DNA from: an uncultured Eubacteriales bacterium
GTDB taxonomy: Bacteria > Bacillota > Clostridia > Oscillospirales > Acutalibacteraceae
Length of the DNA stretch: 64,000 bases
Assembly (NCBI GenBank): GCA_934692675.1
Contig: CAKUUD010000003.1
Span: 186,001 to 250,000 of the forward strand
Direction: 5' to 3'
Positions 35,055-46,865 of the stretch are shown here, piece after piece (the first letter of the stretch is position 1; each line of letters opens with the position of its first letter). The notes beneath the pieces are model-generated. The model did not search any database. It was not told where the DNA came from and saw only the letters and a list, made by a program, of their open reading frames with translations. A program made the translations under genes and the position numbers.

Positions 35055-35372
35055 ATGGAATCCAATATTCTTGCAAATAAAATAAAAGAAATACTTGATA
35101 ATAAAAAAGCTATAGATATAGAAATTATAGATTTAAGAGAAAAAAAGAGTTTTTCTGATTTTTTTGTGCTGGCCACCGGTACAAGCAGTACGCATATTAA
35201 ATCTCTTGCGGATGAAGTCGAAACAGAACTCGAAAAAGAAGAGATCTACCCTGATCACTGTGAGGGCAAAATTTCTAATTCTTGGATTGTTATCGATTAT
35301 AACAGCGTTGTGCTTCATATTTTTTCTAAAGAAGCCAGAGAATTATATGATTTGGAAAAATTATGGAAATGA
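35055..35372 (+). CDS. rsfS: Ribosomal silencing factor RsfS
   Basis: RsfS binds L14 and stops subunit joining when nutrients are short. The 105-residue protein includes the family core IIDLREKKSFSDFFVLATG and SNSWIVIDYNSVVLHIFSKEAR. It follows yqeK by 4 bases with the site AAGGAG overlapping the end of yqeK. Confidence 0.94.
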   Translation: MESNILANKIKEILDNKKAIDIEIIDLREKKSFSDFFVLATGTSSTHIKSLADEVETELEKEEIYPDHCEGKISNSWIVIDYNSVVLHIFSKEARELYDLEKLWK

Positions 35373-35393
35373 ATGTTTGAGGAGAAATTTAAT

Positions 35394-37775
35394 ATGATAG
35401 AAAAATATAGTCCGGAAAATATAGAAAAAAAGTGGCAAAAAAAATGGGAAGAAAAAGGAGCTTTTCACGCAAAAAACGAATATGATAAGCCTAAGTTTTA
35501 TGCGCTCGTGGAGTTCCCTTATCCTTCGGGACAAGGTTTGCACGTAGGCCATCCCAGAAGTTATACCGCGCTTGATATAGTCGCGCGAAAAAAGAGAATG
35601 CAAGGTTACAATGTTCTTTATCCGATGGGCTGGGACGCTTTCGGGCTTCCGACTGAAAATTACGCAATAAAGAACAAGATCCACCCGAGAATCGTAACAG
35701 AAAAAAATATATCGAGGTTCAAAAGCCAGCTGCAAGCTTTGGGGCTTTCTTTTGACTGGAGTCGAGAGATAGATACCACCAACCCTTCTTATTACAAGTG
35801 GACCCAGTGGATATTTTTGCAGATGTTTAAAAAAGGTTTGGCGTATAAGAGTGAAGCTACCGTGAACTGGTGCACGTCATGCAAATGCGTTTTAGCAAAC
35901 GAAGAGGTCGTAAACGGAGTTTGCGAGCGATGCGGGAGCGAAGTTGTACATAAAGTTAAATCCCAGTGGATGCTCAAAATTACGGAATATGCACAAAGGC
36001 TCATAGACGATTTGGAGCTTGTAGATTACCCCGAAAGAGTAAAAGCTCAGCAAATTAATTGGATAGGACGTTCAACAGGTGCAGAAATTGATTTTCCGAC
36101 CAGCGTAGGGAAAAATCTCAAAGTATACACCACTCGTCCTGATACAATTTTCGGTGTTACATACATGGTTATTTCGCCTGAACATCCCATTATAGAAGAA
36201 TTTAAAAATCAAATTAAAAACATAACCGAAATTGAAAATTACAGACAAGAAGCAAGCAAAAAATCCGATTTTCAAAGAACCGAACTCAATAAAGACAAAA
36301 CCGGCGTAAAGATAGAGGGTATAACCGCTAAAAATCCTGTAAACGGAAAAGAAATACCTATTTTCGTATCTGACTACGTTTTGATGAGCTACGCTCAAGG
36401 AGCAATAATGGCCGTTCCTGCGCACGATGAGAGAGATAAAGCTTTTGCAAATAAATATAATCTTCCAGTTTTAGAAGTGATCGACGAAAACGGAAAAGTG
36501 ATTAATTCGGAGTTTTTAAACGGAAAAGATTCAAAAGAAGCCAAATCAGAAATGATTTCTTATCTTGAAAAAGCCGGTATCGGAAAATCCAAAGTTAATT
36601 ACAAACTCCGTGACTGGGTGTTTTCACGCCAGCGCTATTGGGGAGAACCAATTCCGATAATTCACTGCGAAAAATGCGGATATGTTCCCGTTCCTGAATC
36701 GGAATTGCCTCTTACTTTACCTGATATAGAAGATTTTGAATCTCTCGAGGGCGGCGAATCGCCTTTGGATAATATCTCTTCGTGGGTAAATACAACCTGT
36801 CCTCATTGCGGAGGAAAAGCCAAACGTGAAACCGATACAATGCCCCAGTGGGCGGGCTCTTCGTGGTATTTCCTTCGTTATCTTGACCCGCATAATGATA
36901 AAAATCTTGCTGATCCTGATGCAATTAAATATTGGATGCCTGTAGATTGGTACAATGGCGGGATGGAGCACACTACACTCCATTTGCTTTACAGTCGTTT
37001 CTGGTATAAATTTTTGTACGATATAGGAATCGCACCCGACCCTGAACCATATAAAAAACGAACCAGCCACGGAATGATCCTCGGAGAAAACAATGAAAAA
37101 ATGAGCAAATCTAGAGGTAACGTTGTTAACCCTGATGATATCGTGAAAGAATTTGGCGCGGATACTTTGCGCGTCTACGAAATGTTTATCGGTGATTTTG
37201 AAAAACCGGCTCCGTGGAATACCGCAGGAATCAAAGGTAGCCGCAGATTTATCGAAAGATACTGGGGTTTAAAAGAAATTATTGATGATAGCAAAGGCTC
37301 GATAAGTTCCAAATTGGAGACCACCTTTCATAAAACGATTAAAAAAGTCCAAGAAGATATCGACAGCCTTAAATTTAACACCGCTATAGCCGCTCTTATG
37401 GGACTCATAAACAACATATACGACGAAGGATTTATAACATCTGAATATTTGAAAATTTTTACACTTCTTTTGAGCCCTTTTGCTCCTCATGTCGCGGAAG
37501 AAATGTGGTCGGAATGTGGATTTGGAGAAGGCTTTGCATCACTTGCTCAGTGGCCTCGCTACGATGAAAAGAAATGTATTGAAAACGAAGTACCTGTAGT
37601 TCTTCAGGTTAACGGAAAAATGAGAGGAAAAGTGCTTGCTCCGCTTGGAGTTTCTCAAGAAGAGATTTTGGAATCTGCAAAAAAAGAGGAAAGCTTCAAC
37701 AGAGCTATTGAAGGGAAAAATATCATAAAAGTGATCTATGTTCCCGGAAGAATACTAAATGTCGTAGCAAAATAA
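35394..37775 (+). CDS. leuS: Leucyl-tRNA synthetase
   Basis: It charges tRNA-Leu. The protein (793 residues) shows the class I HIGH-type motif in [14 protein letters not shown], the zinc ribbon CTSC ... CERC, the CP1 editing domain (about 220-400, with [14 protein letters not shown] and AVPAHDERD), a second CGYV/CPHC zinc pair, and KMSKSRGN near residue 568. The start is the ATG at 35394, 9 bases after GAGGAG, and not the ATG at 35373 that would contain the ribosome-binding site. No T-box leader is visible upstream. Confidence 0.97.
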   Translation: MIEKYSPENIEKKWQKKWEEKGAFHAKNEYDKPKFYALVEFPYPSGQGLHVGHPRSYTALDIVARKKRMQGYNVLYPMGWDAFGLPTENYAIKNKIHPRIVTEKNISRFKSQLQALGLSFDWSREIDTTNPSYYKWTQWIFLQMFKKGLAYKSEATVNWCTSCKCVLANEEVVNGVCERCGSEVVHKVKSQWMLKITEYAQRLIDDLELVDYPERVKAQQINWIGRSTGAEIDFPTSVGKNLKVYTTRPDTIFGVTYMVISPEHPIIEEFKNQIKNITEIENYRQEASKKSDFQRTELNKDKTGVKIEGITAKNPVNGKEIPIFVSDYVLMSYAQGAIMAVPAHDERDKAFANKYNLPVLEVIDENGKVINSEFLNGKDSKEAKSEMISYLEKAGIGKSKVNYKLRDWVFSRQRYWGEPIPIIHCEKCGYVPVPESELPLTLPDIEDFESLEGGESPLDNISSWVNTTCPHCGGKAKRETDTMPQWAGSSWYFLRYLDPHNDKNLADPDAIKYWMPVDWYNGGMEHTTLHLLYSRFWYKFLYDIGIAPDPEPYKKRTSHGMILGENNEKMSKSRGNVVNPDDIVKEFGADTLRVYEMFIGDFEKPAPWNTAGIKGSRRFIERYWGLKEIIDDSKGSISSKLETTFHKTIKKVQEDIDSLKFNTAIAALMGLINNIYDEGFITSEYLKIFTLLLSPFAPHVAEEMWSECGFGEGFASLAQWPRYDEKKCIENEVPVVLQVNGKMRGKVLAPLGVSQEEILESAKKEESFNRAIEGKNIIKVIYVPGRILNVVAK

Positions 37776-37836
37776 ATAATAAAACTTGCATTGTGTTGCA
37801 TAAATTTTATAAAACACTCAATATCGGAGGAATTTA

Positions 37837-40416
37837 ATGGAAAGTATTAGCACAGATAAAATGATTGATGAATTGGTTCTTAAAGCGAGAAATGCTTTAA
37901 CACAGTACATGAAAATGAGCCAGGCGGATATTGATAAAATAGTTGAAGCCATGGCGCTTGCAGCCGTTGAAAATCACGTTTTGTTCTCTGAAAAAGCTGC
38001 CTCGGAAACCGGACGCGGAATAGTTGAAGATAAAATAATAAAAAATATGTTCGCGTCTGAATATATTTACAATTCAATAAAAAATAAAAAAACCGTTGGA
38101 ATAATAGATAAAAACGATGAGGAAAATTACGTAAAGATTGCAGAACCTCTCGGCGTGGTTGCGGGAGTAACTCCTGTTACCAATCCTACTTCTACGGTTG
38201 TGTTTAAATCGCTTATATGTGCAAAAACAAGGAATCCGATAATATTTGGTTTTCATCCCGGAGCTCAAAAATGCTGCACATTCGCGGCGGAAATTCTAAG
38301 AGACGCTGCAATAAAAGCAGGGGCTCCTGAAAACTGCATCCAATGGATAGAACATCCGTCAATCGAGGCTACCTCTGCGCTCATGAATCATTCCGGCGTG
38401 GATATCGTGCTTGCAACCGGTGGCTCGGGAATGGTTAAATCCGCTTACTCCACCGGTAAACCCGCTTTGGGAGTAGGCCCCGGAAACGTGCCGTGCTATA
38501 TTGAAAAAAGTGCGAATTTGGAAAGGGCTTGCAATGATTTGATTCTTTCCAAGACTTTCGATAACGGAATGATTTGCGCTTCTGAGCAGTCTGTGGTCGT
38601 AGATGAGGATATATCTTCCGAATTTGAAAACATAATGATTAAAAACGGTTGTGCGTTTTTAAGTGAAGAAGATACCGAAAAGCTTACAGCATACATGATA
38701 AATCCTGAAAAAGGAACGTTAAACGGAGCTGTTGCTGGAAAAAGCGCATCCAAAATAGCTGAATCTGCAGGAATAAATGTTCCGGAAAGCACTAAAATTC
38801 TTATAGTTAAACTTGATGGTGTCGGAAAAGATTACCCATTGTCCGTAGAAAAATTGTCTCCCGTACTTTCGTACTACACTGTTAAAAATTCTTCTGAAGG
38901 CTTTGAAAGATGTAAAGAAGTTTTGAAATATAACGGCGAAGGTCACACTGCGGTAATTCATTCGCAAAATGAGCAAATAATTGAAAAATTCGGAGAAATG
39001 ATGGATGCCGGGAGAATAATAGTAAATTCTCCGTCCTCACAAGGTGCAATCGGAGACATATATAACTGTGCAACTCCGTCTCTCACTCTCGGATGCGGTT
39101 CAAAAGGTAAAAATTCCACAACCGATAATGTTTCTGTTAATAATCTTCTAAATATAAAAAGAGTATTCAAAAGAAGGGTTAATATGCAGTGGTTCAAAGT
39201 TCCGTCAAAAATATATTTTGAAAAAGGCTCGATTTCGTACCTCGAAGATATGCCGAACATCAATCGTGTATTTATAGTTACCGACGAAACAATGGTAAAG
39301 CTCGGGAATGTTCAAAAAGTTATGTATCATTTGAACAAGAGAAATAATAATTGCCAAGTCGAAGTATTTTCGAGCGTAAGCCCAGACCCCGATGTCGAAA
39401 CTGTCTGGAAAGGACTTGAAGTTATGAAGAGGTTTTCGCCTGATGCGATAATCGCCTTAGGAGGAGGCTCACCTATAGACGCTGCAAAAGCCATGTGGAT
39501 GTTTTATGAATATCCAGAACTTAGTTTTGATGGCTTAAAACTCAAATTTATGGATATAAGAAAACGTGCTTTCAAATATCCACACTCTCATAAAATTCCT
39601 TTGATTGCAGTTCCAACTACTTCGGGAACGGGCTCGGAAGTAACATCATTTGCGGTAATTACGGATAAGAAAGAAAATATAAAGTATCCTCTCGCTGATT
39701 ATTTCCTTACTCCAAGTGTTGCCATAATCGACCCTGATTTTGTAGCATCTCTTCCCAAATCTCCTACAGCTGACACCGGAATGGATGTGCTGACTCACGC
39801 CATTGAAGCATATGTTTCCACTATGGCAAGCGATTACACAGATGCCCTTGCCGAAAAATCCATAAAATTGGTCTTTAAATATCTAAAAAAAGCTTATGAA
39901 AACGGAAGCAACGACCCAGAGGCTCGTGAAAAAATGCACAATGCTTCATGCATCGCCGGAATGGCGTTCACAAATGCATTTTTGGGACTTAATCATTCTA
40001 TGGCTCATAAACTCGGCGGTGAATTCCATGTTCCTCATGGAAGAGCCAATGCGATTTTGCTGCCATATGTGATAAAATATAACGCATCCCTCCCGTCTAA
40101 ATTTGCTGCATTCCCCAAATATGAAAGCTACAAAGCAGATAAGAGATATGCCGAAATCGCGGAAATGGTAGGCGCTGCAGGAGCAGACACTGCTCAGAGC
40201 GTTGATAATCTGGTACAATCGATTAAAAAGATGAACGAATCACTTAACATACCGCTAAGCCTCAAGGAATATGGTATTCCTGAGGAAGAATTTTTAAGTA
40301 AAGTCGACATGCTTTCCAAGCTTGCTCACGAAGACCAGTGCACTGGCACGAATCCGAGGTATCCTCTCATAAACGAGATAAAAGAAATTTATTTGAATTG
40401 TTATTACGGAAAATAA
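37837..40416 (+). CDS. adhE: Bifunctional acetaldehyde-CoA / alcohol dehydrogenase AdhE
   Basis: AdhE reduces acetyl-CoA to acetaldehyde and then ethanol, regenerating NAD. The 859-residue protein has an N-terminal aldehyde dehydrogenase half (about 1-440) with the catalytic cysteine in FDNGMICASEQSV near residue 246, and a C-terminal iron-type alcohol dehydrogenase half (about 450-859) with ALGGGSPIDAAKA, PTTSGTGSEVT and the iron ligands in NHSMAHKLGGEFHVPHG. It is a monocistronic gene with its own terminator and points to mixed-acid or ethanol fermentation. Confidence 0.96.
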   Translation: MESISTDKMIDELVLKARNALTQYMKMSQADIDKIVEAMALAAVENHVLFSEKAASETGRGIVEDKIIKNMFASEYIYNSIKNKKTVGIIDKNDEENYVKIAEPLGVVAGVTPVTNPTSTVVFKSLICAKTRNPIIFGFHPGAQKCCTFAAEILRDAAIKAGAPENCIQWIEHPSIEATSALMNHSGVDIVLATGGSGMVKSAYSTGKPALGVGPGNVPCYIEKSANLERACNDLILSKTFDNGMICASEQSVVVDEDISSEFENIMIKNGCAFLSEEDTEKLTAYMINPEKGTLNGAVAGKSASKIAESAGINVPESTKILIVKLDGVGKDYPLSVEKLSPVLSYYTVKNSSEGFERCKEVLKYNGEGHTAVIHSQNEQIIEKFGEMMDAGRIIVNSPSSQGAIGDIYNCATPSLTLGCGSKGKNSTTDNVSVNNLLNIKRVFKRRVNMQWFKVPSKIYFEKGSISYLEDMPNINRVFIVTDETMVKLGNVQKVMYHLNKRNNNCQVEVFSSVSPDPDVETVWKGLEVMKRFSPDAIIALGGGSPIDAAKAMWMFYEYPELSFDGLKLKFMDIRKRAFKYPHSHKIPLIAVPTTSGTGSEVTSFAVITDKKENIKYPLADYFLTPSVAIIDPDFVASLPKSPTADTGMDVLTHAIEAYVSTMASDYTDALAEKSIKLVFKYLKKAYENGSNDPEAREKMHNASCIAGMAFTNAFLGLNHSMAHKLGGEFHVPHGRANAILLPYVIKYNASLPSKFAAFPKYESYKADKRYAEIAEMVGAAGADTAQSVDNLVQSIKKMNESLNIPLSLKEYGIPEEEFLSKVDMLSKLAHEDQCTGTNPRYPLINEIKEIYLNCYYGK

Positions 40417-40422
40417 AATTAA

Positions 40423-40457
40423 CCCACTGCAAATGTGATTTTGCAGTGGGCTTTTTT
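40423..40457. terminator. Bidirectional terminator between adhE and ruvX
   Basis: CCCACTGCAAA (40423-40433) pairs with TTTGCAGTGGG (40440-40450), followed by CTTTTTT on the plus strand. On the minus strand the hairpin begins 5 bases after the ruvX stop and is followed by TTAATTTTATTTT, so it can serve both convergent genes. Confidence 0.85.
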
Positions 40458-40875
40458 ACCGTGAATTTTTTCTAAACTCCAAATAATTTTCGAGTATAAT
40501 TGATGCGCTTAAAGTGTCAATTATGCTTTTTCTTTTTTTGCCGCGGGTATTTGTTTGATTGAGATAATTATGAGCAGTAATTGTTGTTCTGCGCTCATCC
40601 CATAAGTTTATCGGGATATCTATTTTTTCTCTAAGGATATCCGCAAATTTTTTAGCCCTTTCCGCGCTTTCTCCCAAACTCCCGTCCATGTTTTTAGGCA
40701 ATCCTATTATTGCCATTTCGGCTTTACAGGAGGTTAAATTTTCTAATATTTTTAATATTAATTTTTCGTCGTCTTTTTCTTGTATCGTCCCGATCGGAGA
40801 TGCTAAAATTTCGTTTTTGTCGCAGACAGCCAGGCCTGTGCGTGCTTTTCCCAAATCAATTGCCATTATAATCAT
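40456..40875 (-). CDS. ruvX: RuvX/YqgF-type RNase H-fold protein
   Basis: This RNase H-fold protein takes part in 16S rRNA 5' end processing and has been called a putative Holliday junction resolvase. The 139-residue product starts MIIMAIDLGKARTGLAVCD, contains IGLPKNMDGSLGESAERAKKF and NLWDERRTT, and ends with the DTLSASIILENYL helix carrying the last acidic residue. AAGGAG lies 8 bases before the ATG. It is alone on the minus strand, divergent from hrcA. Confidence 0.93.
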   Translation of the reverse strand: MIIMAIDLGKARTGLAVCDKNEILASPIGTIQEKDDEKLILKILENLTSCKAEMAIIGLPKNMDGSLGESAERAKKFADILREKIDIPINLWDERRTTITAHNYLNQTNTRGKKRKSIIDTLSASIILENYLEFRKNSR

Positions 40876-40922
40876 ATAAAACGCTCCTTAAAAAAATAAT
40901 TGTAAAAATATAAAAATAGGTA

Positions 40923-40951
40923 TTGACAAACCACAAAAAAGATGGTAAAGT
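40923..40951 (+). promoter_or_regulatory. Promoter of the hrcA heat-shock operon
   Basis: TTGACA (40923-40928), 17 bases, TAAAGT (40946-40951). Transcription starts inside or next to the CIRCE element, so HrcA binding would block it. Confidence 0.85.
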
Positions 40952-40959
40952 TTAATTAG

Positions 40960-40986
40960 TTAGCACTCCGGACTATTGAGTGCTAA
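40960..40986. promoter_or_regulatory. CIRCE element (HrcA operator)
   Basis: TTAGCACTC, nine bases, GAGTGCTAA: a perfect match to the conserved heat-shock inverted repeat bound by HrcA. It lies 9 bases after the -10 box and 20 bases before the hrcA start, so HrcA represses its own operon. Confidence 0.97.
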
Positions 40987-41005
40987 TGATTGAAAAGAGA
41001 GGTGA

Positions 41006-42037
41006 ATGAAACTGGAACCGAAAGACCGAAAGCTTAAAATTTTGTCTTCTATAATTGATAGATACGTTTTAAACGGCGACCCAGTGGGTTCAAAGGCTTT
41101 GTGTGAGGATCTTGAGTATGAGTTTTCCTCTGCTACGATTCGAAGCGACATGGCTCGACTGGTTGATCTTGGTTATTTATTCCAACCTCATGTGTCATCT
41201 GGAAGAGTGCCTTCAGATCAAGGCTACAGATTATACATTAACAAATTAATGCCAAAAAAGCCACTATCTTTAGAAGAAAAAATTTTTATAAACGGAATTT
41301 TAAGTGTTTCGGCTACTGACCCCGAAAAGCTTTTAACGGGTGCAGCAAAGGTTCTTTCGGAAATAACAAATTTTACCGCTATTGTTACCACGCCGCCAAG
41401 TTCAGAATCTACAGTCAGAGATATAACCTTTGTAAAGATCGGCAGAATGACTGCTATGATGGTGCTGATGACTTCCGACGGAATGGTAAAAAATAAAATT
41501 TTTAGGTGCGACTACGAGCTTAACGATGAAATCCTGTACATGTTTAGCGGTATACTAAATGGAAAATTCCGAGGCGAGAAGCTTAAGGATATTACCCCCG
41601 AATTCGTAGACATTTTAGTTGGCGAAGATAGGGAGCTGGCACTTTTATTACTGCCGGTTATTGATGTTTTAATGGACGCCGCAAAAGAAGCTTGCGAAGT
41701 TGAAGTGAAAATTTATGGTCAAAAGAATTTGCTTTCCATACCTGGAATCACCACCGAAATGGTGATAAATATTTTTAATTTTCTTGAAAACAAAGAAAAG
41801 GTTCTCAAGCTCCTTGATTTGGGAGAATACGGAGTGAAATTTACTGTAGGTGATGAAAACAAGTACATGGAACTCAAAGACGCAAGCGTTGTTTCGTTTC
41901 ATTACGGAATAGGTGGGAAAATCGGTACGATAGGAATAATTGGCCCTACGCGTATGAATTATGGAAAGGTTTATTCTCAGCTTGAATATGTTGCTTCTCT
42001 TATAGGAGTTTTGCTAGGAAGAATCCTTGAAAATTAG
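41006..42037 (+). CDS. hrcA: Heat-inducible transcription repressor HrcA
   Basis: HrcA binds CIRCE and is kept active by chaperonin. The 343-residue protein has the N-terminal winged helix (KLKILSSIIDRYVLNGDPVGSKALCEDL ... SATIRSDMARL) and the inserted dimerising and ligand-like domain to the C-terminus (GPTRMNYGKVYSQLEYV). The ATG at 41006 lies very near GAGGTG; a CTG at 41012 has better spacing, so the exact first residue is uncertain. It leads hrcA-grpE-dnaK-dnaJ. Confidence 0.95.
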   Translation: MKLEPKDRKLKILSSIIDRYVLNGDPVGSKALCEDLEYEFSSATIRSDMARLVDLGYLFQPHVSSGRVPSDQGYRLYINKLMPKKPLSLEEKIFINGILSVSATDPEKLLTGAAKVLSEITNFTAIVTTPPSSESTVRDITFVKIGRMTAMMVLMTSDGMVKNKIFRCDYELNDEILYMFSGILNGKFRGEKLKDITPEFVDILVGEDRELALLLLPVIDVLMDAAKEACEVEVKIYGQKNLLSIPGITTEMVINIFNFLENKEKVLKLLDLGEYGVKFTVGDENKYMELKDASVVSFHYGIGGKIGTIGIIGPTRMNYGKVYSQLEYVASLIGVLLGRILEN

Positions 42038-42070
42038 CGGTTTGATTTTTGAAAGGGGAATTTTACATTA

Positions 42071-42583
42071 ATGAGCGATAATAAAGAAAAAAAAGAGATG
42101 GAAGAAAATGAAATCAAAGAAGATGAAGCATTAGAAAAAGATTCTGAAGCTGAAAAAATAAAAAAAGATCTTGAAAATACAAAAAATTTATTATTAAGAA
42201 CAGCTGCTGAGTATGACAATTTCAGAAAGCGTTCAGAACGTGAAAAAGATGCTATATATTCAAGCGCCGTTTCATCGGCTGTTAAGAATATTTTGCCATT
42301 AGCTGATAGTTTAGATGCAGCAATTAAGGCGGCTGAAAACGAGAGCGAAGAATACAAAAAAGGAATTGAACTCTTGGCGAATCAAATGCAAAAAGCTCTT
42401 AATAATTTGGATGTCGAAGCTTTCGGAAGTGTAGGCGACGACTTTGATCCAAATCTTCATCACGCGATTTCTCATTCCGAAAGTGATGAAGAAAAACAAA
42501 ATTTCGTATCTCTTGTTTTTCAAAAAGGATATAAGATCGGTGATAAAATAATAAGACCAGCAATGGTTCAAGTCACCAATTAA
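42071..42583 (+). CDS. grpE: Nucleotide exchange factor GrpE
   Basis: GrpE releases ADP from DnaK. The 170-residue protein has an acidic N-terminal tail, a long coiled coil (about 20-95) and the C-terminal beta domain ending GYKIGDKIIRPAMVQV, with the typical FDPNLHHAI segment. GAAAGGGG serves as ribosome-binding site. Confidence 0.95.
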   Translation: MSDNKEKKEMEENEIKEDEALEKDSEAEKIKKDLENTKNLLLRTAAEYDNFRKRSEREKDAIYSSAVSSAVKNILPLADSLDAAIKAAENESEEYKKGIELLANQMQKALNNLDVEAFGSVGDDFDPNLHHAISHSESDEEKQNFVSLVFQKGYKIGDKIIRPAMVQVTN

Positions 42584-42611
42584 TTAAAAAATAAAAATAA
42601 TAATCAATTAA

Positions 42612-44462
<1,851 letters not shown>

Positions 44463-44476
44463 TTTATGCTACAAAA

Positions 44477-44505
44477 TACCCTCTGCCTTTTGGTGGCGGA
44501 GGGTA
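44477..44505 (+). repeat. Intergenic stem-loop between dnaK and dnaJ
   Basis: TACCCTCTGCC pairs with GGCGGAGGGTA (11 bp including one G-T pair) over a 7-base loop. It is not followed by a T run, so it is more likely a weak attenuator or an mRNA processing/stability element that lowers dnaJ output relative to dnaK. Confidence 0.6.
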
Positions 44506-44529
44506 ATTACTTAAAGAGGTGAAAAGAAT

Positions 44530-45687
44530 TTGTCTGAAAAGCGAGATTATTATGAAGTGTTGGGAGTAAACAAAAGTGCCTCGGATGACGAAATAAAAAA
44601 AGCTTACCGAAAACTTGCAAAAAAATATCACCCTGACCTCAACCCTGGAAACAAAGAAGCTGAGCAAAACTTTAAAGAAGTCAACGAAGCCTATGATGTT
44701 CTTTCTGATAAAAATAAAAAGGCAAGATACGACCAATTCGGTCACGCCGGCACAGACCCGGGATATGGTGGCGGTGGATATTCGGGAGGATATAGCTATT
44801 ATGGTGGCAGTCCGTTTGGCGATGACATAGATTTCGGAGATATATTCAGCAGCTTTTTTGGAGGATTTGGTGGCGGAAGAGCCAGACAAAGTTCCAATTC
44901 TCCGCGTCGTGGAAGCGATGTAGAATGTGAACTCAAAATTACGTTTTTGGAAGCCGCCAAAGGTTGCACTAAAAAAATCTCCTATTATGTCGTAGATAAT
45001 TGCAGTGAATGCAGAGGAACCGGCGCCAAAAAGGGAACTTCACTCAAAACTTGTGATGCGTGCGGCGGCTCGGGTCATGTGGTTATAAACCAAAGAACAC
45101 CTTTTGGGGTTATGCAAACTACTCGTGGGTGTGATAAATGCGCTGGCAGCGGAAAAATAATAGAATCACCATGCCCTTCTTGTTCAGGAAAAGGCAAAAT
45201 GCGCGTGAAAAAAGAGATTGAAGTTAAAGTCCCTGCCGGAATAAGCAGTAAGCAAATTCTCAATGTTTCAGGAAAGGGAAATGCAGGGAAAAACGGCGGT
45301 GAATCCGGAGATTTACAATTATATATTACCGTCATGCCTCACCCTGTTTTTGAAAGAAGAGATTATGACATATGGTGCGATGTTCCGGTTACTTATGCTC
45401 AAGCGGCTTTAGGCGCAGATATAACTGTTCCTACGCTTGATGGCAAAGCAACATATCATGTACATGAGGGAGCTCAAAATGGTGATGTTTTCAAGCTTAA
45501 AGGCAAGGGTATCACCAAACTTCACGGCAGAGGAGTTGGCGACGAATTTGTAAAAATTCATATAGAAGTTCCTAGAAATTTAACTCAAAATCAACGAGAC
45601 ATGCTCGTGGAATTTGAAAGTACTTTGACAGAAAAAAACTATCAAAAAAGAAAAACATTTTTTGATAGAATAAAAGATTTGTTTTAA
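44530..45687 (+). CDS. dnaJ: Chaperone DnaJ (Hsp40)
   Basis: DnaJ delivers substrates to DnaK and triggers its ATPase. The 385-residue protein has the J domain with KYHPDLNP, a Gly/Phe-rich stretch (about 75-120), four zinc-binding CxxCxGxG repeats ([32 protein letters not shown]) and the C-terminal substrate domain. It starts at a TTG (44530) about 9 bases after AGAGGTG. Confidence 0.97.
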   Translation: MSEKRDYYEVLGVNKSASDDEIKKAYRKLAKKYHPDLNPGNKEAEQNFKEVNEAYDVLSDKNKKARYDQFGHAGTDPGYGGGGYSGGYSYYGGSPFGDDIDFGDIFSSFFGGFGGGRARQSSNSPRRGSDVECELKITFLEAAKGCTKKISYYVVDNCSECRGTGAKKGTSLKTCDACGGSGHVVINQRTPFGVMQTTRGCDKCAGSGKIIESPCPSCSGKGKMRVKKEIEVKVPAGISSKQILNVSGKGNAGKNGGESGDLQLYITVMPHPVFERRDYDIWCDVPVTYAQAALGADITVPTLDGKATYHVHEGAQNGDVFKLKGKGITKLHGRGVGDEFVKIHIEVPRNLTQNQRDMLVEFESTLTEKNYQKRKTFFDRIKDLF

Positions 45688-45699
45688 TTATTTTTAGAT

Positions 45700-45993
45700 T
45701 TAAAAATTCATTTCGTTTATAAATTTTTCAATTTGTTCCGTGGATATATTTCCCGGTATCGATAGTTTTATGTCGGTGCCTCCGGAAATTGTTTTTAAAT
45801 CGCTTTCACTTAAAGAAACCGATTCTTCTAATTTTGTTTGAATGGAATTTATTAAATTTTTTAGTTCCTCTTCCTTCAAAACTACTCCGTTTTCTTCAAA
45901 GAGAGATTGAAGCTCCTTTGGAGTTGCGGTTGTAAATATTTTTTCAACAAACTCTTCATCTTTCAGTAGTTCTGCTACTTTCTTTATGTCCAT
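45700..45993 (-). CDS. Nif11-like double-glycine leader peptide (RiPP-precursor-like)
   Basis: The peptide of about 97 residues has the Nif11-type leader pattern: a helical region with LLKDEEFVEKIFTTATPKEL, a second helix EEELKNLINSI, then SESDLKTISGG. After the GG come 25 residues (TDIKLSIPGNISTEQIEKF and six more) without cysteine. In known systems the leader is cut after GG by a peptidase-containing ABC exporter. No such exporter or modification enzyme is nearby. GGGAG lies 7 bases before the ATG at 45993. It is convergent with dnaJ, 12 bases apart. Confidence 0.7.
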   Translation of the reverse strand: MDIKKVAELLKDEEFVEKIFTTATPKELQSLFEENGVVLKEEELKNLINSIQTKLEESVSLSESDLKTISGGTDIKLSIPGNISTEQIEKFINEMNF

Positions 45994-46157
45994 AGACACA
46001 CTCCCTTTCGTAAAATATTATTTATTATATCCAAATATAAAATGAAATTCAATAGTTTGTATTCAAATTAAACACATTACAAAAAATAAATTTCAAGTCA
46101 ATAAGTTTTCTTTTAGCTCATTTTTAAAATAATTTTATCGGACAATAAATAATCTTG

Positions 46158-46186
46158 TTGACTACTTCGTATAATATAATTAAAAT
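46158..46186 (+). promoter_or_regulatory. Promoter of the DUF1292 gene
   Basis: TTGACT (46158-46163), 17 bases, TAAAAT (46181-46186), with the ATG 42 bases downstream behind GGGAGG. Confidence 0.65.
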
Positions 46187-46228
46187 GGTATTTGTAAAAC
46201 TTTTACGATATTTTTACGGGAGGAACTA

Positions 46229-46516
46229 ATGGAAGAAAATTTGCCTACTGATATTGTTACACTAGTCGATGACGAAGGTGTTGAAAGAGAGTTTGAGGTC
46301 TTAGATTGCATTATTATAGAAGATTCCAAAAGGAAATTTTATGCTCTTATGCCTAACTTCGAGCTTGAAGATGCGGACTTAGATGATGACGAGGTAACAT
46401 ATTTTATATTCGAAATGATTGAAGAAGATGGCGAGGAACAGCTTGTGGAAGTTGAAGATGATGATTTGCTTGATGAGCTTTCCAAACAATTTGAAGAAAG
46501 ACTTACAGACCATTAA
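46229..46516 (+). CDS. DUF1292 (YrzB-type) acidic protein
   Basis: This 95-residue, strongly acidic protein has the DUF1292 pattern: VTLVDDEGVEREFEVLD ... RKFYALMPN ... VTYFIFEM ... FEERL. Function in the family is unknown. In many Bacillota it lies next to ruvX; here it is about 5 kb away. GGGAGGA precedes the ATG. The 6S-like RNA follows directly. Confidence 0.88.
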   Translation: MEENLPTDIVTLVDDEGVEREFEVLDCIIIEDSKRKFYALMPNFELEDADLDDDEVTYFIFEMIEEDGEEQLVEVEDDDLLDELSKQFEERLTDH

Positions 46517-46537
46517 TTTGTATTTTTAAAAATAGTT

Positions 46538-46718
46538 TCTGCTTAAGACGCGGACTGTAGCCGTATAACCCTACAAGATATAATAGGGAGCTCGGCTCCT
46601 ATATTCGATTGCAGACCTCTTGGCTTTTGCCAAATGAAGGGAGCGTGAAGATATGGGGAGGGCACCCACCTGCTTATGTAATTTGCAGGTTATCTAGGCT
46701 ACGATACGCTTAAGCGGA
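46538..46718 (+). ncRNA. ssrS: 6S RNA (probable)
   Basis: The 181-base sequence folds into a long rod. The ends pair over 10 bp (TCTGCTTAAG with CTTAAGCGGA), then GTAGCC (46557-46562) pairs with GGCTAC near 46697-46702 to enclose a large central region. The 3' half holds the GGGCACCCACCTG segment and a GCAGGT complement. Length, closing stem and central bubble fit 6S RNA, which mimics an open promoter and binds sigma-A RNA polymerase in stationary phase. TTTTTATT follows the closing stem. A covariance-model search would settle it. Confidence 0.7.
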
Positions 46719-46865
46719 TTTTTATTAGAAAATATTTTGTTAAGAAAAAATTAAAAATATATTTTTGTTATATCTCAAGGACAAGTTGTATAAGAATTGC
46801 ATTTATGATATAGTATATTATTGTAGAGAAATAGTATATATTTGGAATTTATGGAGGAAGTAGTA

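Noticed and set aside
35040..35394. T-box riboswitch upstream of leuS
   Set aside because: leuS is preceded directly by rsfS with a 21-base gap; there is no room for a T-box and no specifier structure is visible.
37776..37836. Rex-type operator upstream of adhE
   Set aside because: The gap contains short TTG/CAA-like elements but no clear TTGTTAA-N4-TTAACAA palindrome.
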